From contig JAXLTI010000004.1 of NCBI GenBank assembly GCA_046330135.1, positions 806,001 to 870,000 on the forward strand: 64,000 nucleotides of DNA. Reading direction: 5' to 3'. This document shows positions 7,589 to 20,400 of the stretch, one piece after another; position 1 is the first letter of the stretch, and each line of letters opens with the position of its first letter. The position numbers and the translations under genes were made by a program. The stretch comes from CAYYFX01 sp046330135 (lineage in GTDB: Bacteria > ARS69). The notes beneath the pieces are model-generated. The model was given only the letters and a program-made list of their open reading frames with translations. It did no database searches and was not told the origin of the DNA.

Positions 7589-8169
7589 CCCTCCCAGTCC
7601 TCGAGCTCCATCGCGGCGCGGAGCTTCCGGCGTGCGCTCTGCAGCACCCCGCGCGCTCCGGAGGCCTGTTCGATCCGGAGCCGGTGCGTGATCTCGTCCA
7701 CCGACACGCCTTCGAAGCAGCGCAGCCAGATCGCCGTCTGCTCCGTGGCGTCCAACTTCGCCCGGATCAGCGTCAGGATGCGCTCCTCCGCCTGCGACGT
7801 CTCTGCACGCTCCTGCGGGCCCGGCCGCGGATCCACCGCGTCTTCCAGCACCGCGTCGTCGTCGCGCAGCAGCGCCGGCAGCTTCATCGCGCTCCGGCAA
7901 CGGTTCCGCGCGATCATGAAGAGCCAGCCGCCGAACCGGTTCGGTCCCTCGTACGAACCGAGATTGCGATACGCGCGCAGCAACGTGTCCTGGGCCAGGT
8001 CCAGCGCCTGCTCCCGATTCTGCGCGCGCCTCCAGCACCACGCGAAGACGCGTGATCGGTAGCGGCCCAGCAACTCCCCGGCCGCTTCACGACCCTCCGC
8101 GGCCGACGGGGCGCTCCGGAACCGACGCACCAAGTCGTCGTCCTCGAGTTCCGACAGTCGTCCGCTCAA
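7585..8169 (-). CDS. ECF RNA polymerase sigma factor (sigma-70 family)
   Basis: The protein has 194 residues. Region 2 is clear (DDLVRRFRSA, LLGRYRSRVFAWCWR, ALDLAQDTLLRAYRNLGSYEG, FGGWLFMIARNRCRS), as is region 4 (LDATEQTAIWLRCFEGVSVDEITHRLRI). I chose TTG at 8169 (MSGRLSELEDDDLV) because the family normally starts a few residues before region 2, and no in-frame ATG or GTG lies in the 28-nt gap after the CHAT stop. The ribosome-binding site is weak, so translation may depend on coupling to CHAT. In region 4, the usual MSRAR-like part of the recognition helix reads EQASGARGVLQSARRKLR. Confidence 0.88.
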   Translation of the reverse strand: MSGRLSELEDDDLVRRFRSAPSAAEGREAAGELLGRYRSRVFAWCWRRAQNREQALDLAQDTLLRAYRNLGSYEGPNRFGGWLFMIARNRCRSAMKLPALLRDDDAVLEDAVDPRPGPQERAETSQAEERILTLIRAKLDATEQTAIWLRCFEGVSVDEITHRLRIEQASGARGVLQSARRKLRAAMELEDWEG

Positions 8170-8197
8170 GAGTAGAGACCCCGGGGAGCACGTTTCG

Positions 8198-10975
8198 TCA
8201 CGCCGATCGTCGGGCCGACGTCGAGCGTCGCCGAAGGATCGCCGGAACGGCCAAGAGAAGCAACGCAGTCCCAAGGATCCACGGGGCCCTGCGGACCCCC
8301 CAAGGGCGGGCGCGGAGGGGGATCTCCACGGCGCCGTTGCCCAGCACCACATACCCGGCCCAGAAGAAGGGGTCGGACCAGGAGGCGTCCCGGCGCATCG
8401 CCTCCTGAGCGCCCCGGAGGGCGCCGGCCACGGGCTTCCCGAGCGCCACCTCCCGGTAGAACTCGTGCATGATCTGGGCGGCGGCCCGGTCCTCCACGGG
8501 CCAGAGCGTGGCCACGACCGACTCGGCCCCGCCCGTCAGGAAGGCGGACGCCAGCCCCTCCACGCCCTCGCCCGTGAGGCTCGCCCCGCCGGCGGACGAG
8601 CAACTGGAGAGGACCACGAGGGACGCCGGCTCCCTCGTGGCGCTGATGGTCTCCGCGCGCAGGTAGGGGTCCGCGTCGCGCGAGGGGGCCGCCAGCCGGA
8701 TGCCCGAGCGCCACGGCCGCTCGTCGTCCACCAGCGAGTGGGCGGCCACGTGGATGACCTGCGGCCGACTCCGCGTCCAGAGCTCGGGCGAGCGCGCCAC
8801 GCTGTCCGCGAGGACCGCCACCCTCGCGTAGCCTCGGCGGAGATCGCGCACCTCCCGCTCGACGCCGGCGAGCCGCGTGCCCCCCTCGGCGAGCGGACCC
8901 TCGAGAACCACCATCCCGTCGCGCCGGCCGGGCTCGGCGGGTCGGGCGCGAAGGTCCACGAGGATCGTGGCGGAGGGAACCACGGTGACGTCGAAGCCGG
9001 GGGCGAGAGCGCCGGCGACCCGGCCGAGAAGCGCGAGCGGCAGCCGGCGCAGGACCCCGTCGGGCGCGAACAAGACGTGCGAGACCGCGGTCCCTTCGAT
9101 GCCCGCGAGAAGGGGCGTCGCGATCGCGCGAGCCGCCTGGTCCGCGACCTCCCCGCTCCGCGCCGCGACCGGTGCGGACGCGAGGAAGTCCACCAGGAGT
9201 CGCACGCGCGGCTCGAGGATCTTCTCGCCCGGAAGGGCGGTCACCCGGCAGGCGTCGCGCGAGACGGTGAAGACCCAGGACGAGTCGGGGCCCACGAAGC
9301 AGTCCAGCAGGACCTCGTCGCTCGTCAACGCGCCCCGCACGCCGGCGAGCGTCGTCGCGTCCCCGGCCGCAGCGGAGTCGGCGGGCGCGGTTGCCGGTCG
9401 CTGCATCCGCTCGCGCAGGGATCGCGCCTTGAAGCGCTGCAACAGGTCGTACGCCGCGACGACCTCCGCATCCCGGTCGGAGGACCGCGCCTCGAGGTGC
9501 AAGCCGAGCAGCTCGGCGAAGAGCGAGCGACCGTCCGCGGTCCGCTGGGCCCGCCAATCGGGATCGAGCGGCACGCGCCGATCGGTCTCCCACGTCTGCA
9601 GGGCGAGGCGGAGATCCTCGGCCGCGCGCTCGCGCCGGCCCAGCATCCGCTCCGCCCGCGCCGCCCAGACGAGGATCGGCAGGCGAAGGCGCGGAACATC
9701 CTCGGACGGCGTGCTCTTCGCCTCGCGGACCACGGCGAGCGCGCCCTCGGCGTCTCCCGTGCGGACGCGCAACTCCGCCCGGAGAGCGTCGAGGATGAGC
9801 TCCAGCTGGGGCGTCATCCCGCTGCGGATCGGCAGGCAGACGTCGTCGAGCTCGCGCAGCGCCTTGGCGGCGTCGCCCATCGCGATGCGGGTCTGGGCGC
9901 GCCCGAACGCGAGATCCGCGACATCGACGGCTTCGAGTCGGTCCCCGAGCGCCAGGCCGGCGTCGTACTGGGCCAGGGCCGCTCGACACTGGCCGCGCGT
10001 CGCCTCGAGGTCGCCGAGCTCCGCGCGCGCTTGGGCCTCCTGGGCGGGCAGGCCCTCGCGCCGGCTCGTCTCCAGCGCCACCGTGAGGAGCGACTCCGCC
10101 TCCGCGAACCGCCCGAGCGCCGACAGGGTGATGGCGAGGTTCACCATGGAGGTGAGGGCGGGCAGAACGCTGCCGCTCTTCGTGTGCACCTCCCAGGCGC
10201 GGCGGAAGCACACGGAAGCCTCGCCCGGATCTCCCAGCGAGAACTCGAGCGTCCCGAGGTTGTTCCAGGCGTTCGCCTCCACGTAGTGGAGAGAGTGCTC
10301 GCTCGCACGCGTGGCGACTTCGCGCAGCGCCGCGCGCGAGCTGTCGTACTCGCCGAGCTGCTCCATCACGAGGACCAGGCCCAACCGCGCGTTCAGCCCG
10401 TCGTTCACGTCGCCCGAGCCCTCCAGGACCGCGACGGCATTCCGATACCGCTCGAGCGCCCCGTCGCAACGGCCGCTTCTCAGGGAGTCGTATCCGAACG
10501 CCATGAGCGCGCTGCCCAGGCCCGCGGAGTCCTTCGCCGCGCGAGCCACGTCGTAGAGGCGCGACCATTGCGCCATCGCCTCGCGCCGCAAGCCTTGCCC
10601 CTGGAGCGACACGGCGTACCAGCGCAGCGCCCACGAGAGCGATGCGGAGTCCTGCAGGCCGGCGAACATGTCCACGCTCTCCCGCAGCGGCGCTTCGCCC
10701 TGTCGAGGGAGGCCGTAGGCCGCGTACAGCTGACCCTGCACGCGCAGCAGGTAGGCGAGCGTATGCCGGTCGGAGCCGCCCCGCGCTCGGCTCACCAGCC
10801 TGGTCGCGATCGTGCGCGCGGAGTCGACTTGCCCCGCGCGGGCCAGCGCATCGAGGCGCAGCAAGTCGTCCCGATACGCGGCGGGCGGGGCCAGAGGGAC
10901 CGCGCCGGCCACGCGAGGAAGAGACCCGACGAAGAAGAAGAGGACGGCGAGGCCGAGCCACGGCCGGAGGCGCAT
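8198..10975 (-). CDS. Exported TPR-CHAT protease (caspase-like) with C-terminal membrane anchor
   Basis: The protein has 925 residues. It opens with a signal sequence (MRLRPWLGLAVLFFFVGS, cleavage near AGA). About residues 35-500 are tetratricopeptide-like helical repeats (ALRWYAVSLQGQGLRREAMA, NAWNNLGTLEFSLGDPGEA). The CHAT domain occupies about residues 560-880, with the catalytic dyad visible: His in IHVAAHSLVD (about 741) and Cys in VVLSSCSSAGG (about 792), then the conserved end LASAFLTGGAESVVATLWPV and FWAGYVVLG. A membrane helix near the C-terminus (APWILGTALLLLAVPAILRRR) would leave the protease periplasmic and anchored. The ATG at 10975 is 5 nt after the asnS stop, and sigma and anti-sigma genes follow directly. 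The frame stays open upstream through asnS, but that part is antisense-like filler and was left out. Confidence 0.9.
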   Translation of the reverse strand: MRLRPWLGLAVLFFFVGSLPRVAGAVPLAPPAAYRDDLLRLDALARAGQVDSARTIATRLVSRARGGSDRHTLAYLLRVQGQLYAAYGLPRQGEAPLRESVDMFAGLQDSASLSWALRWYAVSLQGQGLRREAMAQWSRLYDVARAAKDSAGLGSALMAFGYDSLRSGRCDGALERYRNAVAVLEGSGDVNDGLNARLGLVLVMEQLGEYDSSRAALREVATRASEHSLHYVEANAWNNLGTLEFSLGDPGEASVCFRRAWEVHTKSGSVLPALTSMVNLAITLSALGRFAEAESLLTVALETSRREGLPAQEAQARAELGDLEATRGQCRAALAQYDAGLALGDRLEAVDVADLAFGRAQTRIAMGDAAKALRELDDVCLPIRSGMTPQLELILDALRAELRVRTGDAEGALAVVREAKSTPSEDVPRLRLPILVWAARAERMLGRRERAAEDLRLALQTWETDRRVPLDPDWRAQRTADGRSLFAELLGLHLEARSSDRDAEVVAAYDLLQRFKARSLRERMQRPATAPADSAAAGDATTLAGVRGALTSDEVLLDCFVGPDSSWVFTVSRDACRVTALPGEKILEPRVRLLVDFLASAPVAARSGEVADQAARAIATPLLAGIEGTAVSHVLFAPDGVLRRLPLALLGRVAGALAPGFDVTVVPSATILVDLRARPAEPGRRDGMVVLEGPLAEGGTRLAGVEREVRDLRRGYARVAVLADSVARSPELWTRSRPQVIHVAAHSLVDDERPWRSGIRLAAPSRDADPYLRAETISATREPASLVVLSSCSSAGGASLTGEGVEGLASAFLTGGAESVVATLWPVEDRAAAQIMHEFYREVALGKPVAGALRGAQEAMRRDASWSDPFFWAGYVVLGNGAVEIPLRARPWGVRRAPWILGTALLLLAVPAILRRRSTSARRSA

Positions 10976-10980
10976 CGGTC

Positions 10981-12390
<1,410 letters not shown>

Positions 12391-12631
12391 CGGGACCTCC
12401 GGACGCGGACCGAGGACGCGGCGGAGGTCCGTCCCGAAAGGCGGGCCCGCCGGCCGTTCGCGGGAGGAGGGAGTATGCCCGGAGCGCTCGGAGGGGGCAA
12501 CCCGCGCCGAGCATGGGCAGCCCGGTACCCGAGCATCGCTGGGCGCCCCGGAATCGAAAGGGGCGAACCGGCGCGTCTCCGACCCGGATGCACACGCGGC
12601 CGGCGACCTGTTAGATTGTTCCGCGGAGGGA

Positions 12632-13876
12632 ATGCCCCTGCGCCCCTTGGCTCGCTGCACCCTCGCGTTCGCTCTGGCCGCGCTGCTCCTCGCTGCGCCG
12701 TCCATCGGGGCCGCGTGGGACTGGAACGGCGCGGCGTGGGCGGACTATCGCTCCTTCCTCGGCCCCATCGACGCCCCGAGGAAAGCACGGTTGCGCGCCA
12801 TCGTCGTGCAGGGCGTTGCGGCGGGCCGAGTCGCGGGGCGGATGGGTCAGATCGGCGACTCGATCACGGAGTCGTCGGCCTACTTCCGGAACGCGATCCT
12901 CAGCGGACCGTCTTCGAACGAGACCGGTCACGACTACGCGGCCGTTCGCTCGTGGCTCGCCTACTCGGGGACGCAACCCGCGGACGGGAACTCCTTCTAC
13001 CGCGATCACGGCAAGGGCCCCGACTACGGCAACCTGGGCGGCTGGGAGATCGCGGACGCCGAGGCCGCGGGCCATCCTCCCGCCGGAGTGCTGACCGGAG
13101 ACGGCACGACGCCCGGCGAGTACTCGTGGGCGCTCCTCATGTTCGGAACGAACGACATCGACGAGGGCGGCTGGAGCGCCGCCGCGTGGAAGGCAACGTA
13201 CCGCACCTTCGTGCAGGGCTACGTCGATCTCGGAGTCGTCCCCGTGCTCAGCACCATTCCGCCCGAGCTCGCGCACGTGGGCGACGGTCGCGTCGAAGCG
13301 GCGAATGTCGCGGTGGTGCAACTGGCCGACGAGATGCTCGTTCCCTGGGTGGACTACCACGCGCTCATCCTCCACTTCCAGCCGCAGAACTGGCTCGGCA
13401 CGCTCATCGGCGCGGATGGGACGCATCCCACGGCGGCGACCGGGGGCCGCGGCTTCTCCTTCGTGGCGCAAAGCTCCACGGACGGATACGCGCTGCGCAC
13501 GAAGCTCACGTTCGATGCTGCGGAGAAGCTGCGCGCCATCGTGTTCGAGGACGGCGTCCCGGACGGTGCGGTGACGGGAGCGCGAGCGCCCGAGCCGCTC
13601 GTCCTCGCCGGGCTCGACGTTCGGCCGAATCCCTGTCGCGGCGCGACGTCCCTGCGCGCGCGCCTCGGCGGCGCCTTTCCGGCGACACTCCGGATCGTGG
13701 ATGCAGTGGGCCGGACCGTCCGCACGTGGAGGGATGCGCCGCGCCTCGACGGGACGTACGAGCACGGCTGGGACGCCCGCGACGAGGCCGGGCGACCGGT
13801 CGCCGCCGGCGTTTACTTCGTCGCGTGGGATGCCGGGTCCGAGCATCGCGTCGCGCGGATCGTCGTGGTTCGCTAG
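12632..13876 (+). CDS. Secreted SGNH/GDSL-family hydrolase with FlgD/Por-like C-terminal domain
   Basis: The protein has 414 residues. The ATG at 12632 follows GCGGAGGGA and opens a signal peptide (RCTLAFALAALLLAAPSIGA). The SGNH blocks are present: GQIGDSITES (nucleophile Ser about residue 77), MFGTNDIDEGG (block III Asn) and DGTHPT (Asp about 262, His about 265). Family members are esterases, lipases or polysaccharide deacetylases; the substrate here is unknown. The last 90 residues form a FlgD/Por-type domain (VRPNPCRG, IVDAVGRTVRTW, GWDARDEAGRPVAAGVYFV), pointing to secretion or surface anchoring. It is transcribed divergently from asnS across 241 bp. Confidence 0.88.
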   Translation: MPLRPLARCTLAFALAALLLAAPSIGAAWDWNGAAWADYRSFLGPIDAPRKARLRAIVVQGVAAGRVAGRMGQIGDSITESSAYFRNAILSGPSSNETGHDYAAVRSWLAYSGTQPADGNSFYRDHGKGPDYGNLGGWEIADAEAAGHPPAGVLTGDGTTPGEYSWALLMFGTNDIDEGGWSAAAWKATYRTFVQGYVDLGVVPVLSTIPPELAHVGDGRVEAANVAVVQLADEMLVPWVDYHALILHFQPQNWLGTLIGADGTHPTAATGGRGFSFVAQSSTDGYALRTKLTFDAAEKLRAIVFEDGVPDGAVTGARAPEPLVLAGLDVRPNPCRGATSLRARLGGAFPATLRIVDAVGRTVRTWRDAPRLDGTYEHGWDARDEAGRPVAAGVYFVAWDAGSEHRVARIVVVR

Positions 13877-14040
13877 GAAGCGCTCGCTCAAGTCGCTCAC
13901 CAGCACCGATCTCCACCACTCGGGCGGCCGCCGGGGGTCGCGCGATCTGCCCGCGGACCCGCCGCGCGAAGTAGCAGGCATGCAAGGGGGAGCGGGCGGT
14001 GCGGTCGCGGGCCACGCGCCTCGGCGGGTGAAATCCTTCG

Positions 14041-14070
14041 TTGACCCGCGAGTCCGATTCGGAGAAGATA
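14041..14070 (+). promoter_or_regulatory. Candidate promoter of giant surface protein 1
   Basis: TTGACC (14041-14046) is followed after 18 bp by AAGATA (14065-14070). Spacing and position match the promoters of the two downstream paralogues, where the -10 box reads GACAAT. Confidence 0.5.
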
Positions 14071-14157
14071 GGTGGCTGACCTTGCGCCGGTTCAGCGGCA
14101 CCCCTGCGGCGCGCGAGGTCCCATGCGGCGTCGACGTGCACCCCTGTCGCGTTGCCC

Positions 14158-14179
14158 CGGCCGAACGATCGTTCGGCCG
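14158..14179. promoter_or_regulatory. Perfect 22-bp palindrome in the leader of giant 1
   Basis: The arms CGGCCGAACGA and TCGTTCGGCCG are perfectly complementary. The core GAACGATCGTTC resembles operators of TetR-type repressors. In RNA it would form a 9-bp stem with a GATC loop. It lies 88 bp downstream of the putative -10 box. Confidence 0.45.
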
Positions 14180-14299
14180 TGCCGCCTTCGTCTGGCGCTG
14201 AGCGACCACGGCCTCGGCGCCGTCGTCGGTCGCCCTCGCCCCCCCGCAGGTTCTCGCCTCCTGCGTGAGCTCTCGAATCACCCGACCGTCCCGTGCGGT

Positions 14300-14319
14300 G
14301 CGGCACGACGTCGTGCCGC
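14300..14319. promoter_or_regulatory. Perfect 20-bp palindrome in the leader of giant 1
   Basis: The arms GCGGCACGAC and GTCGTGCCGC are perfectly complementary, 120 bp downstream of the first palindrome and 110 bp before the chosen start. It could be a second operator or an RNA hairpin. Confidence 0.4.
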
Positions 14320-14417
14320 GCCTGATGAGCAGCGAGCCGGCAAGCCCACCGCCACGGTGGTCGCTGCCGCTGGCGCGGTCCCCGTAAGCATTCCGCATCG
14401 ATCACGGATGCATTCCC

Positions 14418-14422
14418 GGAGG
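14418..14422 (+). promoter_or_regulatory. Ribosome-binding site deciding the start of giant 1
   Basis: GGAGG with a 6-nt spacer precedes the ATG at 14429, which opens a clear signal peptide. This supports 14429 over the paralogous ATG at 14123. Confidence 0.7.
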
Positions 14423-14428
14423 GGAACC

Positions 14429-17400
14429 ATGAGGTCCCTGGCAACCAAGTCGCTTCAGCGGTACGTCGCTTGGATCATCACCGCCCTTCTCACGACGGCC
14501 CTGACCGGGAGCAGCGTGCGGGCGCAGATGACGTACACGCGGACGAGCTTCGCCGGCACGTACGCGCCCATCTCCGTGGGCGGCGGCGCCACGGCCCTCA
14601 CGTTCAGCAGCACCGACGACGGCACCACCTCGATCGCGCTGCCCTTCGCGTTCACGTACGCCGGGACCGCGTTCACCACCTCCAACTTCCTCGCGGTGTG
14701 CACGAACGGCCACGCGTTCTTCTCCACGACCAGCGTCACCAGCCCCAGCGCCAACGCGAACGTCAACCTGTACACCACAGCCACACCCAACTTCACGCTG
14801 GCGCCTTACTGGGACGACTTGAACATCGGCGTCGTGGGGACGAACCCCGCCGGCTCGGTGCTGTACCAGACGCAGGGTTCCGTCGGCAGCCGCACGTTGA
14901 CCGTGCAGTGGACCAGCGTGTCGTCGTACTTCAGCACGAGCAGCGGCCAGCCGGCGGTGATCAACTTTCAGGTCGTTCTCTACGAAGGAACCAACGTCAT
15001 CGAGTTCCAGTACGGCCCGGTCGTCGGCACCAGCCTCAACACGGCGGAGTCCGCCTCGATCGGCATCGAGGACGGCACCGGCGGCAACAACCGCTACCTC
15101 GATGCGGTGACGGGGTCGGGTCAGACCAACAACGGAATGGTCACCAGCTCGAAGTGGCCCACGCGCTTCCTGCGATTCACGCCGGGCGCGCCGGCGGCCG
15201 TCGCCGCGGGCACCTACACCGTCGGCTCGGGGGGAGCCTACCCCAGCCTGACCGAGGCCGTGGCGGATCTGAACCAGCGCGGTGTGAGCGGCGCGGTGCT
15301 GTTGAGCCTCATCGACGCCACGTACGACCGGACGAACAACATCTTCCCGATCCTGATCGGTCCGATCGCGGGCACGTCCGCGACGAACACGGTCACGATC
15401 AAGCCGCCGGGATCGACGGCGGCCCTGGTGAAGTACGAAGGCGTCGCGTCGGGCAACTGCGGCAACGCGGTATCGACCACGGCGATCGGCACGAGCAACG
15501 AGCCGATCCTCGGGGTCGTCGGCGCCGACTTCATCGACGTGGAGCTGGTGCAGCTGAGCCTCGTCAGCAGCGGCGGCGCGGCGGACCGCGGGCTCTTCGT
15601 CCTCAACTCCTCGGCCACGGATGGCGCGCAGAACAACACGTTCCGCGACGTCACCGTGACGTTGTCGCGCGCCGACTCGACCAAGATCGGCATCCAGCAG
15701 CAGACGGTGACCACGCCCACGGCCGCGTCGGGCGCCAACTCTGCGAACCGGTACTACAACTTGAACGTCTCCAACGTCTTCAGGGGTGTGCAGCTCACGG
15801 GCACTTCCCTGTTCCCGGATCTGAATTGCGAGATCGGGACGGTGGCCGGCGGAGTCACCGTGATCGGAGGGGCCGCGGCGAACGACATCGGCAACGGCAC
15901 GTTCCAGACGTGGGGGATCCGGGCCACGAGCCAGAGCGGCCTCAAGGTCTTCAACTGCGAGGTCCGCAACGTCACCGGGACCAGCACGAACACGGTGGAC
16001 GGCATCTACCTGGAGAACCTGGGCTCCACGACCATCAGCGTGGGCACGTGCGAAGTCTACGGGAACAAGGTGCACGACCTCGCCAGCACGAGCACGAGCG
16101 GCGGCGTCGTGAGCGGCCTGCGCATCAACCTGAGCGGCGCCGCCACCAGCGTCTCCCGCGTCTACGACAACTTCGTGTGGGGCCTGACCTCGGCCAGCAC
16201 GGTCACGACGTCGCGTCGCGTCATCGGCATTCGCGTTCAGGATGCGGGCAGCGGCTCCGGCGCCACGCACAACGTGGACTTCAACAGCGTCCGCATCGAC
16301 CCCGCGGGCCTGGCGTGCTCGAACGCGTGCCTCGAGATCGGCACCACCAGCGGCCCCGTCATGAAGATCCGGGACAACATCCTCGGCAACTTCACCGCCG
16401 CTCAGAGCGGTACCGCCAAGCACTACTGCTGGGTCACCACCTCGGGGACGCTGATCGGCGCGACCGGATCGGTCTCCGACTACAACGTCCTGCACGTGGC
16501 GAGCGCCACGAACGGGTACACGGGTCTCACGAACGCCACGGACCGGGCCTTGCTGGGCGACTGGCAGGCGGCGGTCTCCCAGGACCCCAACTCCAAGAGC
16601 CAGAACCCGCAGTACCAGTCCGCCTCGAACCTGCACATCTCGAGCAGCACGGGAACGCCCGTGGAGAGCGGCGGCTCCTACATGAGCGGCGCCATCACGT
16701 GGGTGCCGGCGGACATCGACGCCGAGGCGCGGAACGCGACGACGCCGGACATCGGCGGCGACGAAGGGAGCTTCACGCAGCTGCTGCTGAACGACGTGGC
16801 GGCTGCGTCGCTCGACGACCCGACGAACGGAGCCACGAAGGCGGCGGGGGTGGCGTTCTCGCCCAAGGCCAGCTTCGTGAACAACGGCACCGCCAACCAG
16901 GCGAGCGTGCCCGTCCGCTACCGCATCGTGGGGCCCGCGCCCTCCCCGGCGGAGGTCTACAACCAGACCGGCACGATCGCCACGCTCAACGCCGGCGCCA
17001 CGGCCCAGGTCACATTCCCGTCCGTCACCCTGGCGGCGGGCGGCACCTACACCATGTACGCCAAGTCGGAGTTGGTGGGTGACCAGGTGACCGCCAACGA
17101 CGAGATGAGCGGCAGCTTCGATGTCCTGGCGCAGCTTTGCGGCACCTACCTCGTGGGCTCGGGCCAACCCGCGCCGTTCAATACGCTCACGGGAGCGATC
17201 GGGCGGCTGAACCTGGTCGGCGTCTCGTGCCCGGTCGTCTTCCAGCTGGCGGACGCCGTCTACACGTCGCCGGCCGAGACCTTCCCGATCACGATCAATG
17301 CCATCACGGGCGCCAGCGCCACGAATACGGTGACGATCAAGCCCGACGCGAGCGTGACGTCGTCGATCTCGGGGTCGAGCGCGACCGCCCTGATCGTCCT

Positions 17401-20400
17401 CAACGGCGCGGACTGGGTGACGATCGACGGCTCGAACGCCGGAACGTCGTCGCGCGACCTGACGTTGACGAACTCCAACACCGGCACGTCGAGCGCGGTG
17501 GTCTGGGGACAGACGACGGCGGGCGCCGATGCGGTCACGAACGACGTGATCAAGAACGTGAACCTCGTCGGCAGCGGCAACACGCAGACTCTCTTCGGAG
17601 CCGGTCTCGGCTCCTCGACGATCTCCACATCCAGCCTGGGCACGTCGAACAACAACAACACGATCCGGAACTGCAGCATCTCGAAGACGCAGTACGGCCT
17701 CTACTCGCAGGGCGCGAGCGCCGCGACCAAGAACACGGGCAACGTGTTCGCTCAGAACCTCATGAACGCGGCCAGCCCGAACAACGTGGCGAAGGGCGGC
17801 ATCTGGCTGGGCTACGAGGACAACGTCCAGGTCACGCAGAACACGATCTCAGGCGTTCTGCAGACGAGCTCTCCGGACGTGTTCGGCATCGCGCTCGGCC
17901 TCACCGCCCTCTCCACGACGGGGTTCACGGGCAACGAGGTGACCAACGCCGCGGTGACGGGGAACAGCATCGGATCGGTGGTGAACACCGGGACGTTCTC
18001 GGCGGCCGGCATCACGGTCGCGCAGGCGGCGACGGGCACGAACCTCCTCGCGAACAACATGATCGCAGGGGTGTCGGCGAACGCGACGAGTCCGGACGTC
18101 AATGCCGGGATCATCGCGGGCGGCGGCGCCGCGACGACCCGGATCTACTACAACTCGGTGTCGATGGGCGGCACGCAGACCGGAGGCACCCAGCCGAATC
18201 TCGCGCTGGCCGTGGGCGGAACGGCGCCGATCGTCGATATCCGGAACAACGTGCTGTCGAACACGCAGACCACCGGCACCGGCAAGAGCTACGCCGTCGG
18301 CCTCGCGTACAGCAGCACGGCGGGCAACTACGCGAACCTGACCTCGAACAACAACGACCTCTACGTGGCGACCGGCGCGACGTTCTTCGTGGGCGTGACG
18401 GGCGGTCTCACCGGCGGCACGGACCGTGCAACCCTGGCCGCCTGGAACACGGAGACCGGTCGCGACGCGACCCCGGCGTCGTTCAGCACGAGCCCGCCTT
18501 TCCAATCGGCCACGGATCTTCACATCAACTCGGCCACGGCCACGCCGATCGAGTCGGGCGCCGTGCCGCTCGCGGCGGTCACCACGGACTTCGACAGCGA
18601 GACGCGGAACGCGACGACTCCGGACGTGGGCGCGGACGAGGGGAACTTCACGGCGCTGCCGGCGAACGACCTCGCGGCCACGTCGCTGGACGATCCGACG
18701 GTCGGAGGGACGAAGACGACCGGAGCGGCGTTCTCGCCGAAGGCGACCTTCACGAACTTCGGCACGGCGAGCCAGACGAGCGTTCCGGTGCGCTACCGGA
18801 TCGTCGGACCCGCCCCGTCGCCGGCGGAGGTCTACAACGACACGGGGACCATCGCGAGCATCGCACCCCTCGGCACGGCGCAGGTGACGTTCCCGAGCGT
18901 CACGCTGTCGGCCGCCGGGACGTACACGATGTACGCCACGTCAGAGCTGCCCGGCGAGCAGGTCCCGGGCAATGACACGCTCAGCGGGACGTTCTCGGCG
19001 GCCACGCCCGTGATCACGTGGGACGGGGGCGCGAGCACGACGAACTGGGGCGACGCGGCCAACTGGAACCCCGACGGAGTCCCCACCGCAGCGTCGAACG
19101 TCTCGCTGTCGGCGGCCGGCGCCACGACGGTGGACGTCAACGGCCCGTTCGCGGCGAACAACCTCGATCTCGGCAGCAACATGACGCTTCAGCTGGGATC
19201 CAACACGCTGACCCTCAACGGCAACTACAATCAGACCGCCGGCGCCATCGACCTCGGCACCGGGACGCTCGAAGCGAAGGGCAACTTCGCACGATCGGCC
19301 GGGACGTTCACGGGCAATGCCGGAACGACGGTCTTCTCCGGCAGCGCGGCGCAGGCCATCGGCGGCGGCGTCACGCACAATCACGTGATCTTCCGGAACG
19401 GCGGCGCGGGCGTGGCGAAGAGCCTGACCGCCGGCGCCGCGTTCACCGCGAATGGTGACCTGACCGTCGAGACCACGGCGCAGCTCGCGTTGAGCGCGGC
19501 CACGGCCACGACGTTCACCGTCGCGGGAAACCTCGATTACGGCGGCGTGACCGGCGGCGCGAACGTCGGCAGCCTGACCTTCAGCCTGACCGGCGCGGGC
19601 AAGACGATCAACGGGTCGACGGCGCTCGCCCGCACGGCTCCGGTCTCGGCGCCGGCGAAGGTCGAGGTCGTGGAGACGAATCTCCTGACCGACCCGACGA
19701 CGGCGCGCCGGAGGTCCGACGGCGCCGACGGGAAGCCGGTTCTCGTCCTCGAGAACACGTACGCGCAGAAGACCACCCAGGTGGACGCGCTGCTGGCGGC
19801 CGGCGACCCGACGAAGCGTGTCGTCATCAACCTCGACGACGCCACGATCGTGCGGAACCCCGCGAGCTTCGGGAGCCTGCTGTCGTCGCCCTCGCCTTTC
19901 GAGATGGCGCTGACGGTGGCGTCGGGCGCGAGCTACACGCTGGGCGACAACATCTCGATCGCCGCCGGGAAGCTGGTCACGGTGAACGGTCGACTGAATT
20001 GCTCGACGTTCAGCGTGGGCGGCGCCGGTGGCCTGACGGTCAACGGAACCTCGGGCTCCTCGACGAACGGCGTGCTCGGGACGGCGACCTCCAGCGCGGC
20101 GGGTCTCGGCGCGACGATCGTCGCGACGGGTACGATCAGCTACCTGTCCTACCCGATCGTCGAGTACGACGCGGTCGGCGACCAGACGATCAACGCCGCG
20201 AGCCATCCCGCGGACGCGATGATCTACACCGCCGGGAGCGGGACGAAGGCCCTCGACGCGAACAAGGTGATCACCGGTGACTCCGGCTCCGCGCTCACGA
20301 AGGCGGCCCTCTGGGTCAACGCCGGCTCGACATTCGCGGACGGCGGAAACCGCCTTTCGTTCACGACGAGCGGCTACGCCAACATCGTCGTGAACGGCGC

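Larger units (their letters stand above)
13877..14428 (+). other. Long leader region of the first giant surface protein
   Basis: This 552-bp stretch has no separate gene that I can support. It holds a TTGACC promoter (14041-14070), the remnant of a paralogous start codon (ATG at 14123, reading MRRRRAPLSR, compare MPHRRAP and MQHRRAP in the two downstream giants), and two perfect palindromes. The frame from 14123 runs without a stop into the giant gene, so a 102-residue N-terminal extension is formally possible. The real signal peptide and the best ribosome-binding site belong to the ATG at 14429. Confidence 0.6.
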
